Origin: Hymenolepis diminuta
Lineage: Eukaryota; Platyhelminthes; Cestoda; Cyclophyllidea; Hymenolepididae
Direction of reading: 5' to 3'
NCBI GenBank assembly: GCA_900708905.1
Contig: CAADRB010000014.1
Location: 190,092-254,091 of the forward strand
DNA length: 64,000 nt
Shown here: in pieces, positions 14,132 to 24,622 of the stretch
Position numbering within the stretch: the stretch's first letter is position 1
Layout: each line of letters opens with the position of its first letter
The notes under the pieces: model-generated
Told to the model about the DNA's origin: nothing
Databases searched by the model: none
What the model saw: the letters and a program-made list of their open reading frames with translations, nothing else
Position numbers and translations under genes: made by a program

Positions 14132-15541
14132 TTAAAGAAGCAAGATTCTAACATTTGTCATGTTTGGTGTCCTTGCGTCATAGGGAACCCTGCTTGCAGA
14201 GGGTGGGCAGACGTTAGGCTTGTTATCAACTTGGTATGCAATGGAGGAGCTTGGTTGTTCATATGATTGTTCCTGAGAATCTACATACATGTAATGCAGA
14301 GAAAGAAAATAGATTGAACATTGCGAATCAAGTTTGTGCGTGTAATTACAGAAGCAGTTAGATTCGATATCGATTTAGGCTAATTAGACTGATTATTTAT
14401 GTCTTTATTAACTTACCACAATTCCATACGTAATTAACTAAATTAGTCAAAACCATTAGGGAACATCGGCCTTAATCTACATGCCTTATATAAATTAAAA
14501 CATGAATAAGTAGCAAATACAGCGTGTTAACGTACCATTAATATTGCTGAAGTCATCTGTGTGAGTCTGAATGTAGAGGAAAAATAAAAATTCGTTAGAA
14601 TAATTGATCGATACAAATCTGCATAAACAGATCTACTGAAATAGTAACTGCCATTTACGGTCAAGCACTCAAGTTTGAGCTCTACTGACAGATTCCTCTG
14701 GTGTGGTTTTTTAAGTCGAAAAGAGTTCAAGAGCGCGAATGTTATCTGCTCTGCGTGTGCACGATAAAACAAAATTTCAAATGCGATACGAAAGTGTGTG
14801 CCAACTGTTGTAATTATTAAGAATTATTCTTGACTACCTTCAAAATGAATAAATGAATGAATGAGAGCATTCAGAAAATGCAATTCAATGTCTACTGAGG
14901 ATCGATGTATAGCAGTCAACCATGAACTCCCGCCTTCTTCGTCCAAAGGCATATATCCTTGATAAATAAGGGTTTGAACTCACCGAAAAGTTATCACCGC
15001 CATTATGGAAAGATTCGGATATAACGTTATTAGGGAAACCTTGATCATCAAATAAATCAGATGAGTTTGTAGTGGCAGCTCTCGAAGAATTGAGATTCAT
15101 TTGATCGTAATAAGGGAGATGAATATCATTAGTTGAGCTATAATCACTTGACGCAGCATTGTCGTTAGTATTGTTGTTGTTGACCATTTTTCTCTGCCGA
15201 AACTGGAAAAAAATAAAATAATTAAATTAGACTGAGAGTGAGAATGAAGACGGAGTGAATGAAGGATTATCTTGCTTAAATACCATGATCATATCATTTT
15301 TCGACGTATGGCCATTGCGATCCTGTCGACTTCTGTATTTGTTAACGGTGTTTTCCAGGTCATGACTTGAGTAAGTATGCATACAGTTCTTATTCGTGAA
15401 AATAATAACAGCGATTTCACAGTCACACAGTTCACCCAGCTCAAATGCTTTGTTGTAAAGACCCTTTTTCCTTTTAGCGAAGGTAACAAGAAGAGTTTTC
15501 TCATCAGCAATTTTCTTTATCTCAATCTTCTTTCGACCCAT
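14132..15541 (-). CDS. MEF2-like MADS-box transcription factor (divergent, compact)
   Basis: Four exons on the minus strand: 15284-15541, 14984-15202, 14536-14566 and 14132-14280, giving 218 residues. All junctions are GT-AG and phases agree (0, 0, 1). The start is the ATG of MGRKKI, as in MEF2; the frame runs open a little further upstream. Residues 1-60 form the MADS box, with TFAKRKKGL (DNA-binding helix) and LCDCEIAVIIF (MEF2 signature). I judge it about 60% identical to vertebrate MEF2 from memory. Residues 61-95 fit the MEF2 extension (KNDMI resembles NSDIV). The rest is Asn/Ser/Asp-rich and disordered, ending with SQEQSYEQPSSS and PNVCPPSASRVPYD. Known MEF2 proteins bind AT-rich sites as dimers in muscle, neurons and other tissues. 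Changes such as F to K at position 26 and K to N at 30, and the short tail, suggest a diverged paralogue. The last two exons are small and less certain than exon 1. Confidence 0.8.
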
Positions 15542-16834
15542 TGTTTGCTTACTTAATGAAAAGTGATTCATCTTAGAAATATTAAATAAATCAATTTTAA
15601 TAGTAAACAAAAAAGAATAAAATACAAAAAGAAATATTAAATTATATATGTTGTATATACACTTAAACGAGGGAATTAATGGGAAATAGTCTGCAGATTA
15701 TCTAAAATTTGTATTAAAATTCATTTATGCGGATAAATTTCATTCACTTCCACAAGTTAGCAAAAAGTATTAATTTAACATAAAGTCGAGCAATCATTTA
15801 CCTCATAAAATATTATACTTACGACGTAATCGCACTAATAAATGATAAATCACAGATCTGAAGATTGAATAAAGCAAATCTTGGTGGTTAAATATATTGG
15901 TGCGGTTTTGCAGAAAGGCTATTTATGTAATTAAACAAATATTTTCATTACTATCATAAATTAGAGAAAATGATGTGATACGCTTTATGCTTAATTTATA
16001 TATTTTAATTCGATCATCATGGCTCATCGTTCCTTATATGGAAAATTGATCTGCAAATATGATATTTTGATATATGCGTCCGATCATCCAGATCACTCAC
16101 CGACATTTGAAGGAATAACTTTAAAAGTATACTTTTGTTACACAATTAAATACTAGAATAATTACATAGCTTGCCTTTATTGAGCGCATTTTGCCTTTGT
16201 TTAAAACATGCCACGATTCCTGACTTTATTATTTGTATTAAAATTTGAAAAAGTAAGTAACCAATCACAATATTTTTCGGCAGTTCCTTTATTCTGAGAT
16301 ATTCTAATGTGAAATAGTACCGAGCATCTACTGTACAGTAAACCGAATGCATAAAATTCTGTGTATGTAGTTGGATAGGCCATTGAACTATTTGTTCGGA
16401 ATATTTTCACCCGCAGTAGTGGAAACTGCTACACATTCTTGTTAAAAAGGTAATCAGACTACTCCGCATGTCAAACGATATATGTATTGTCATACTTTTT
16501 TAGTACAAATCAATTGCATGCGTTACGATCTTTCATTATTTTTTTCTAGGGCATTACCTCAGTAGGCACTTACCAGAATGACGATGACAAAGTGCAAATA
16601 TTAATGGCTACATACTGTTATATCATATTCAGATGTAATTTTAGAAAGTTTCAAATTATTAGTATATTAAATATTCATTTTTAAGTTTTAATATTTGTGT
16701 CAATAGTGAACAAGTTTCGGCGATGCATTTCCAGATATCACAAATAAAATTCGTTCAAAATTATGAAAAAAGTTGGCTAATGTGTAGACACTAAGATATG
16801 AATTTAATTTATGAATTTTTTTCAATTTGCTACA
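15542..16834. other. Upstream region of the MEF2-like gene
   Basis: No coding feature is seen. This AT-rich stretch should hold the promoter and 5' UTR of the minus-strand MADS-box gene. Short frames at 16146-16410 lack motifs. I cannot point to a definite TATA box or transcription start. Confidence 0.35.
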
Positions 16835-17025
16835 TAAAAAAATAATTTTTTCCCCAAAACAATTCTTATCTGTAAGGTTCTATAGTTTTCACCTTTTAAT
16901 CCTAGTTTACTTAAATTCCCCTTTTATTCGGACAATTTATTTTCATAACTGTTATAAAACAGGTCTCTTATCTTGATACTGTGGTTTGCATCGTTTTGCG
17001 TTGTGATGTTGTGGATAATCCTGAT
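16835..17025 (+). repeat. Direct repeat C, copy 1
   Basis: It aligns with 17785-17975 in the same orientation. Shared blocks are TACATA-AAA-AATAAT-TTTTTCCC, AATTCCC-TTTTATTCGGAC, AATTTATTT and AGTGGTTT followed by TTTTG and TGATG-TGTT. The copies are about 190 bases long, start about 950 bases apart, and are diverged by many substitutions and small gaps. They could be decayed terminal repeats or a local duplication. Confidence 0.6.
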
Positions 17026-17784
17026 TACTTACGAAATATAAGTTTATTATCACTAAAAACTGTGTCTGCGAAATAAAGTAAAAGAAGCCAATTTTCATCA
17101 CCTTTTGTAGATCGCAATAAATACCGTGGTTGAATTAACAGCCAAATTCTAGTATATATGATTTTAAATACATTCACGTCTTTAACAAATTATTAACTGC
17201 GGTGATCTGAATCTAATAAGCACGTGATGGCTATTTATCTGACAGATGCTAATATAACTCCATTGAGCACTACGAATTTTCGGTATGAATTTACGTTTAT
17301 GTTATCTCACTTCTCATATATTATACAATGTCCTTTGGATCCCCTACGATAGGTTTATAATCCATCTTATCCAAATAATTAACAATGCAGTACTTCATGC
17401 CGATTGACGTTTCATGAAGAAATATTTTACATATAAACCCTATTAGTTCATCAATAAATTGTGCACGGCTTACCGCTTACATCCGTACTGATCTATCGAC
17501 ATGAGTGACTTGGCACATTATTTTTTCTCCCTATAGGATTGCTATTTCATCTAATCTTCCTATTCCGTCTCTTCCTTCGTTGTTGTGCCTCTTCGTACAG
17601 TGCAACATTCAAAATATCACAGCAACTACATATTAAAGTATATGATAGGTCTCAAAAAGTATCTGATATTTCCATTCTAAAAATATTCCAACTGCAAATA
17701 TTCCTATAGACAATGGGTAAAAGTCGTCAAGTTCAAATATTTAATGTCTAAAGTTTAGAAGAGAGAGATAGAGTGTTACATATA

Positions 17785-17975
17785 AGAAATAATATTTTTC
17801 CCGAAATAAATCTTATATGTAAGAATCTTTATTTTTCACATTTCAATTTCTGCTTCTTTTAATTCCCTTTTATTCGGACGAATTTATTTACATTACGGTT
17901 GTAAGTGGCGAATAATATTAATAAGCCTAAATAGTGGTTTAGGTCATTTTGTATTATGATGCTGTTATAACGTAA
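17785..17975 (+). repeat. Direct repeat C, copy 2
   Basis: Partner of 16835-17025. It ends directly before repeat B copy 2, so this locus holds two repeat units side by side. No open frame crosses the region between the C copies. Confidence 0.6.
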
Positions 17976-17987
17976 CTAACTAGGAGT

Positions 17988-18106
17988 TCGGATAGTAATC
18001 TAGCAGAGCCAACAATCTAGAAAACTCGGTAATATAGCAACTTAACACAGAAGCTAATAACCCACGACAGATAAGAAGGCACGTTATAGTCAACACGCGT
18101 GTATTA
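17988..18106 (+). repeat. Dispersed repeat B, copy 2 (about 115 bases)
   Basis: Direct-orientation partner of 6098-6216, with the same ordered blocks and the shared AACACGCGTGTA end. Here it follows immediately after repeat C copy 2, whereas the 6.1 kb copy has no C unit next to it. B is therefore probably a separate element. Confidence 0.6.
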
Positions 18107-19129
18107 GCGAAACTCCACACTCAATCGGTATCGGCTTAAACAAATACGAATAATTATCAAGTGTCAAGTGTATCGGTGGGGAAATAAAGAAAGAAAATAC
18201 ATTTTTGTCCATAGAAGAAACAATGGGGGCGGGGAAAAATAATTATCATTTCTTCTAACAATGCTGTCTGGTCGCATTTGTAACTGGCACAATTTCTTAG
18301 GAAATCTAAGAGTGGTTATGGTATCATACAGAGAAGAGCAGATTATAACTTAGAGGAATGAGAAAGAGAGTTGATGAGGATTATCTAATTAGTGTATATG
18401 CGTGTCTGATTATGATTTGCAGATTTGAGTTAACAGTCTGATGTCACTTTTTTCCATTGAGCAAGTGACAATGTATATCAGCGCGGAGCATTTGGGACAG
18501 AGACGAATTAAGTTAACATGTGCTAAGAGAATGACACTTTATGTCAGTTACTGTAGCAGGTCCTATCTAAATATTCTGTAAGTATGCACAGTTATCTCCA
18601 TTGATAATACCAGCAACGATTAAGCAGTGCATATTGAGCATATCCAAATTCATAACGATTGAAAGTGTCGCAATAAATTGGGTTGATTGCTGACTAATTT
18701 ATGGCCGTTATTAAGATTAGTTTGTTTCAATGATAAGCTGCAATAGTCTCGTTTATATGTCCTCAGTTTTGAGTCATAAAAAGTAGTATTCGGGCTTGCA
18801 GGGACGCTCTTAGAAATTTTTGCTACTCAAATTTAGGAGTCAAATAAGTTTTATGTGTTAATGTGAATTTTTTCCAGAAATTTGTTTATCAAAAAATATC
18901 AACAGGTATTAAGAATAACCAACAACATCAGGCTTGATTACGTAACTTCGCTTTCTTGCCTTTCGCAAACTTACTTTATTTATTTAAACATCAATTCTGA
19001 ACCGTTAAATAAATTATTATTTAATAAAATAGTAACTTTTATCGGGTTGCCGTATGCTAGTAATTTAGGGAAAATCCCGGACATTTCAATAGATTACTTT
19101 CTCTTGTTGCCACTTTTGTGTAAATTGTA
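18107..19129. other. Intergenic DNA, no gene seen
   Basis: No supported feature. A plus-strand open frame ending at 19130 (82 codons) is Ile/Leu/Asn-rich with no motif and no clear start context, and is not called. Confidence 0.4.
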
Positions 19130-19435
19130 ACCGCAGTTTAGGAGTAGAACACCAAGAGCTGACTAGGTCAAAGTTTAATGATCAAACCACAACGAGGAGT
19201 CAAGCTATTAAGAGAGAGAGAGAGCTGAGGAACAGAGGAGATGAGAGAGAAGCGTAGGAGCCGATGAATGACAAGCGTGTGTCTGCTCATGTGTATTTGT
19301 GAGTGGAAATACAATGCCAGTTTAATATGACTCACTTCACACGAGCGTACGAAGCCGTTATAAAAGGGGGGAATTAATAAACGTGCTTTGACATGATGTA
19401 TCAGAGTTTCAATCCATGGGGACATAAGAACGTCA
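19130..19435 (-). repeat. Dispersed repeat A, copy 2 (inverted)
   Basis: This is the reverse-complement partner of 4115-4445. It includes a GA microsatellite at 19211-19224, which matches the CT-rich tract of copy 1. The minus-strand frame across it (19168-19425) is probably not a gene: the similarity extends past the frame and the conceptual product has no domain. Confidence 0.65.
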
Positions 19436-21515
19436 TGCGGCTTCGAGTACGGGAAACCGAAGTAGTTTCATGAGGAATGCAAATAAAGGGTAATTCTGTA
19501 AATACATAGAGAGTCTTCCTTCACTCTAATCTGCGTAATATTCAACTTCAGACTTTGGAGAATAGATTGAATAGATGTAAAAGGACTTAATACAAAAAAA
19601 CATTTTAGCTGAATGTGATAAATATTAGAAGAACATTACAAGTGGTGTATATTGGATCACTTATACAATTTGGTCAATCACGGGGCCTAGAGTCACCGCG
19701 TCTTGCAGTGATAGATATAAACAAAGCTGAAGGCAAAATTCGCACTCACTGTTCACTCAAGTGTGATTATCAAAGCAGTAGATAACCACGGCTTTTTGTT
19801 AGAAAAGTACCGATTTATACCGTCTTGTTGGCCAGCTGGTTTCAGGTATTTATTTTCATTCGCTGGTTCCGTCAAAGTCTCTAAATCTTTTCCAAATTTT
19901 TCACCTCAAATATTTGTGGGAGTTTAAATGTCTTCTTTTTACACACTCCGCCAAATCTCAATGGGCTGAATGAGTAACTTGTTGACAATGTGAAAAAGCA
20001 ACTTCTCATGTCACAAGAGAGGGAGACAGTGGAAGAGGGTCTTAGATACCGGACAACGCCTAATATTGGAATTTGGGCGCCATCATAGGAATCTCTGTTT
20101 TGGTACGCAGCTGCAAATTTTAAACCGAAAACGAATCTAACGGAGATTTATTCAGACACATGTTACCTCCCTCTGCCTTGGAATCCCGAAACTTTGGAGA
20201 TCTAGCGCATTCGTCGACCCGATCGTTACTCCCAACAAGTTTCACCAAGAGGGGTTGGATAAAATGAATAATATTTATCCAAGGCGAATTAAATTTACAA
20301 TTCAATGCTAATTATCCATAAAATGTGCCAAACAGCAGGGTTGTTGCCCTTCATAATTTTTGGATTTAAACGGTAATCTCGAATTATTATTGGGTTCTGT
20401 CACTATTTTGGGATGCTAATAAGGTTGTAATTAGGTGGAGCGAAGCGTATCTATTTCAGTACGCTGGTTTAATTTCAACTTTTGATGAATTTTTCATTTA
20501 TTTTAAACCTAAATCACCATTTAATCATTTGTAGATTCCCACTGTGAGTCAGCTCGGACAATTTTCCTTTCGACAATATGAGGTCCCCTTGCGTTCCAAA
20601 TACCTAATCAGATTAACTTTAACTAGGCACTAACATAGGACATTTGATGATGTCAACTAATTGAATCAGTTTTAGGTGACGCAACTAAGCAGTCTAAAAT
20701 CCACAACTCCATAATCTCCTTTTGGGTTCTCCCGAACTCGCGTCATTGTTACGCAACTACTTCATAAATTCCAAGCTTACAACTCTCTGACTCCCTCACT
20801 ATCTCCGTCTATTGTCACTACTGTTCCTCGATAAAGCTTTTACCCATTAGTGTCTACTCCGAGCGCAATCGTAGTCATGGAGCAACTTGGCTTAACACTA
20901 GTAAAGAAGACCTTTCAGTTGTGTCAAAACTACGAAACTGGAAATAAATAGCGAAAGAATGATCTAAAATCTCACTGTGAGGCTAAACACATTCAACCTC
21001 GAGAGTTCACAGTTTGGCCATAGGCGGCTAAAAGTGAGAACGGGGTCACCCTCCACTACATAGACCACAAGAAGTTAAAAATATGAGGAATGTACAAATT
21101 GAAGGAAGGTGACACTAAGAAAACATTGAAACTGGACATCCCAGGTGTTCGTCTCGCAACCTACTTTACCCAAAGCAGCCTAATTTAACTCACCATTTAC
21201 TTGGTGAACTAAATTACTCGATACATTATTGGTGTCTAACCAGTCAAGGCCTATCGACAGTCAACATATTTGATATTAGAAATCCTGACACTTTCAACAA
21301 TTCCCATTTCATGAGTATTAAGGAAGCTTTCACACCCCCCCCCCCCTTCCTCCCCACTCAGAAGAAAAATACATTAAACGCTGTACAGTGCGTGATAGAG
21401 TCAAGGACAAAATAAAAGATAACACGCGAACTAGATTTTACCAAAGCGAGAGAGGGGGAGCAAGCAAAGGAGTTGTAATACAGAAAGACTTCAAGAGAAT
21501 ACAACTTTCAGCATC
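19436..21515. other. Intergenic DNA downstream of the 244-residue gene
   Basis: No gene seen. It contains a run of 12 C at 21335-21346. The last few hundred bases before 21516 should hold the 3' UTR of the minus-strand gene, but I find no convincing AATAAA on that strand. Confidence 0.4.
21335..21346 (+). repeat. Poly-C run (12 C)
   Basis: Twelve consecutive C, followed by TTCCTCCCC. It is the longest C homopolymer I noticed and is prone to length error in assembly. Confidence 0.9.
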
Positions 21516-22321
21516 TTAAAAATCCACTTCAGAGGAAGTAGCAGATGAAGAAGAACTGCTACTGGAACAACTCGAACAGTTGCAAAAGTCGTCAGATTGA
21601 CTGGGAAGTGGTGGTTGCATCTGAATAGCTGTAGCCGACGGCATTTCAGGCTTATTGTAGACATTCTGTCCAACTTCACCATGGGATATGGGATTGGGAA
21701 GCACTTTGAAATTAAATTGGAGTGGAGAGGAGCAGGTGACAGCCCGAGGACGCCTTTTAACAGTAATTAATTGTCTACGCTCTTGTCTTCTAACTGTTCC
21801 TAAAGGCGGATCAGAAGATGCCGTAAGTAAGGGTCGAAGACTATCAAGCGGAAGAGGCTATATAAAAGTATAATTACTGGAATTTGAAAATAATTACTCT
21901 TTTATATCCGCTATTTTGACTGATTCTTTTAACGTTTTGCACGAAATTGGTGGAGAAATTAATATATCCCTGGTCATATGAAGTTTTAAAGACGCGATTC
22001 AGCCTTTTCTTCACAAGAGAATGCATTCGATGCAAATTTGCAGCAGCATGCTGAAAATTAATCCAGGTATCACCAGGAATGGTATCTAAAATGTAATTAA
22101 TGAAAATTGAAATTACCCGTAAATAGCTTCAAAACGGATTCAATCGTCTTCTGACGATGTGCTTCACTAGAGTTGGTAAAGTTAGTGGATTCTCCATTTG
22201 AAGTATTTCTAATCGCAGTTTGCCTTTCTTGAAGACATCGTAACGCTTCGTGTACAGATTCAGGAATTCCAAGAAAAATGTTATAGTATTCGTGATCTGA
22301 ATAGTCGTCTTCACCATCCAT
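21516..22321 (-). CDS. Unassigned 244-residue protein with acidic start and poly-Ser tail
   Basis: Three exons on the minus strand: 22117-22321, 21898-22085 and 21516-21857. The introns are 31 and 40 bases, both GT-AG, with phases 1 and 0. I chose the ATG of MDGEDDYSDHEYY because a good splice acceptor sits between it and the in-frame upstream codons, which rules out the longer hydrophobic N-terminus. Residues 1-70 are acidic then helical (VHEALRCLQERQ). Residues 70-130 hold GDTWINFQHAAANLHRM and basic stretches (VKKRLNRVF). A basic region follows (RRQERRQ, VKRRPR near 155-170), which could serve as a nuclear signal. The C-terminus is Cys/Ser-rich with a run of eight Ser and ends SSEVDF. I do not recognise the family. 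The W-x2-FQ-x-AA pattern faintly recalls the HAPSTR1 (C16orf72) family, but this is weak. It is head to head with the PGK gene. Confidence 0.75.
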
Positions 22322-22354
22322 TGTTAAATAACATAACGAAAGAAATGCAGCTAA

Positions 22355-22357
22355 CCT
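22355..22357 (-). promoter_or_regulatory. Splice acceptor in the 5' UTR (cis or spliced leader)
   Basis: On the minus strand a pyrimidine-rich stretch ends in TTTGTTCCAG, followed by GTTAGCTGC, 34 bases before the chosen ATG. It is either the end of a 5' UTR intron or a spliced-leader trans-splice site, a process common in flatworms. The sequence alone does not tell which. Confidence 0.45.
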
Positions 22358-22879
22358 GGAACAAATAATAGGTTTAATAATTGGCCAATCAAATAATACT
22401 ATTAGTACCACAAATATCAAACTTCGCAAAACGAATTAAAAATGTTTACATTTATTGATTTTAAACAATTTATAAAAATAAATAAACGGACGGATTAGCA
22501 CACGGATGGTAAGAATTTGTTATTCAGGACAATACCTATGTTTAAGATATTCTAGACTGTAATTTTTCCGTTACCCATAAAGTAGGGAATGAATCATCAG
22601 TTTACTATCTATACATATCTTGAACCACACATATATATATCATAATATTTTACGATACGATCAACACTCTCAGATTGTTATTAATAATAATTCCGTCCGT
22701 TTTCACAGGTCTCAATAAAATGTGTGTTTTTGAATATCTTATTATAAATAAATTTAATGCAACATTTAATTTTATTACATTTGTTTATATGAGTCAATTC
22801 GATCGTTCCTTTCCAGGGTTGGTATCTACCACCACCTTATTCGCTGCCATTTATAAGGATTTTGCGTACGTGATCCTCC

Positions 22880-22882
22880 AGT
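22880..22882 (+). promoter_or_regulatory. Possible splice acceptor just upstream of the PGK start
   Basis: GTGATCCTCCAG ends at 22881, 27 bases before the PGK ATG. It is a plausible acceptor for a 5' UTR intron or spliced-leader addition, mirroring the one in front of the neighbouring gene. The pyrimidine tract before it is short, so confidence is limited. Confidence 0.3.
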
Positions 22883-22908
22883 TTTTTGTTTGAATCTGGA
22901 ATTTTGAG

Positions 22909-24457
22909 ATGGGTCTCAAGAAGCTTAGTTGCGCCGATGTCGATGTGAAAGGAAAGCGGGTTTTGGTTAGGTACTGTTCTATTTCAGTCGCCTTATATGT
23001 GCTATTAGAGTTGATTTCAATGTGCCAATGAAAGATGGCAAATGCACAAATACTCAAAGAATTGCTGCTGCTGTTCCGACTATCAAGAATGTTTTGGATA
23101 GGGGAGCTAAGAGCGTCGTTCTCATGTCCCACATGGGTCGTCCTGACGGTCATCCCGTTGAGAAATATTCACTGAAACAAATAGTTTCAGATGTCGAAAA
23201 GGAGCTTGGTCACAAGGTCGATTTCCTTCCTGATTGCGTTGGCCCTGACACAGAAAAAGCATGCAAAGATCCTGCCCCAGGAACTGTTATTCTTTTGGAA
23301 AATCTTCGTTTCCATGTAGAGGAAGAAGGCAAAGGTGTGGACGCCAGTGGAAATAAAGTGAGTACTTTTATTGATCATTCCCTAATTTTTATTTCTTTCA
23401 GATTAAGGCTGATTCCGCTAAAGTTGAAGCTTTCAGCAAGAGCTTGACTGCCCTTGGAGACGTTTACATCAATGATGCTTTTGGAACTGCTCATCGTGCT
23501 CATGCGTATGTTGTGGCTAGTTTCTTAATTTTCGGTAATTGAGAAATTTCAAGTGAAATTTTCATATTTACAGTTCAATGGTTGGCTGCAAACTTCCCCA
23601 GAGGGCTGCTGGTTTCTTAATGGCCAAGGAGCTTGAATATTTCTCAAAGGCTCTTGAGAATCCAGCTAGACCTTTCCTCGCTATTCTTGGAGGGTACGTT
23701 TCTATAGGTATTTATTAACTGAATTTACTTCTAAAATGACGTTAACATTCCCATTTTTGCAGCGCTAAAGTCAGCGATAAGATTCAGCTCATCATGAACA
23801 TGCTCGACAAAGTTAATGAGCTCATTATTGGTGGTGGTATGGCTTTCACATTTTTGAAGGTTCTCGACAACATGAAGATCGGCAATAGTCTCTACGATGA
23901 GGAAGGCGCTAAGACTGTAAAGGAGATCATGGAAAAGGCTAAGGCAAAGAATGTTCAGATTCACCTCCCAACAGATTTTATCACTGGTGACAAATTCGCT
24001 GAGGATGCCAAAGTTGGAACCGCCACAGTTGAGTCAGGTATTCCTGATGGTTGGATGGGTCTTGATTGTGGTCCCAAGTCATCCAAGCAGTTCACTGAAG
24101 TTATTAAGCGCGCCAAAACAATTGTCTGGAATGGGCCTGCTGGTGTCTTTGAATGGACCAACTTTGCTAATGGCACTAAGGCTGTCATGGACGCTGTTGT
24201 AGAAGCAACTAAGAATGGTGCCATTACTATTATCGGTATGCACAAAGATAGTCTAACCATAGGAATTTTCTTTGTCACCTATTTTTAGTTTAACGTCGCT
24301 TTCTTATGCTTATTTAGGAGGTGGTGATACTGCTACATGCTGTGCCAAATGGAAGACTGAGTCTCAAGTTAGTCATGTTAGCACTGGTGGCGGAGCCAGT
24401 CTTGAACTTTTGGAGGGCAAAACTTTGCCTGGTGTAGCTGCTCTCTCTGATGCCTAA
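22909..24457 (+). CDS. PGK: Phosphoglycerate kinase
   Basis: Six exons: 22909-22970, 23009-23357, 23402-23505, 23574-23693, 23763-24235 and 24318-24457. Introns are 38, 44, 68, 69 and 82 bases, all GT-AG and in phase, giving 415 residues, the usual eukaryotic length. It transfers phosphate between 1,3-bisphosphoglycerate and ADP in cytosolic glycolysis. Family marks in order: RVDFNVP (residues 21-27; Asp23 binds substrate), [37 protein letters not shown] (nucleotide-binding lysine), [27 protein letters not shown] and the C-terminal [14 protein letters not shown]. Every catalytic motif is intact, and I see no frameshift. The start [17 protein letters not shown] is typical; no targeting peptide is present. 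This is the best-supported gene in the window. It is a single-copy housekeeping type and is transcribed away from the 244-residue gene. Confidence 0.98.
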
Positions 24458-24616
24458 ACGCAAAAATTGCACATGGGCGCATGTTAAACTCCTACCTTCT
24501 TCCCGACTCAGCTCGTTTTTTCTGTTGACTGTTTTTCTTTCTAGTTAATTATTGTTCTTCTCACATCTCTTGCCCTGCTTGTGTTTCCAAATCCTTTTCT
24601 CCGTATCAGCTTGCTT

Positions 24617-24622
24617 AATAAA
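24617..24622 (+). terminator. Poly(A) signal AATAAA of PGK
   Basis: A canonical AATAAA lies 160 bases after the PGK stop, in a T-rich 3' UTR, followed by a T-rich stretch. It is the only canonical signal I see soon after the stop codon, so cleavage is expected about 15-30 bases further on. Confidence 0.7.

Larger units (their letters stand above)
22322..22908. promoter_or_regulatory. Shared divergent promoter region between the 244-residue gene and PGK
   Basis: The two start codons point away from each other across 587 bases, so both promoters must fit here unless the genes are transcribed from further away through 5' introns. A perfect palindrome ATTGGCCAAT at 22380-22389 contains a CCAAT box on each strand. 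AT-rich tracts near 22440-22490 and a TATATATAT run near 22630 could act as initiator or TATA regions. The division between the promoters cannot be set by eye. Confidence 0.5.

Noticed and set aside
22322..22429. In-frame hydrophobic N-terminal extension of the 244-residue protein
   Set aside because: It would look like a signal peptide, but a splice acceptor lies between it and MDGEDD, so these codons are probably intron or promoter.
23961..24278. A 105-codon minus-strand open frame
   Set aside because: It is antisense to PGK exon 5, which carries all the family motifs.
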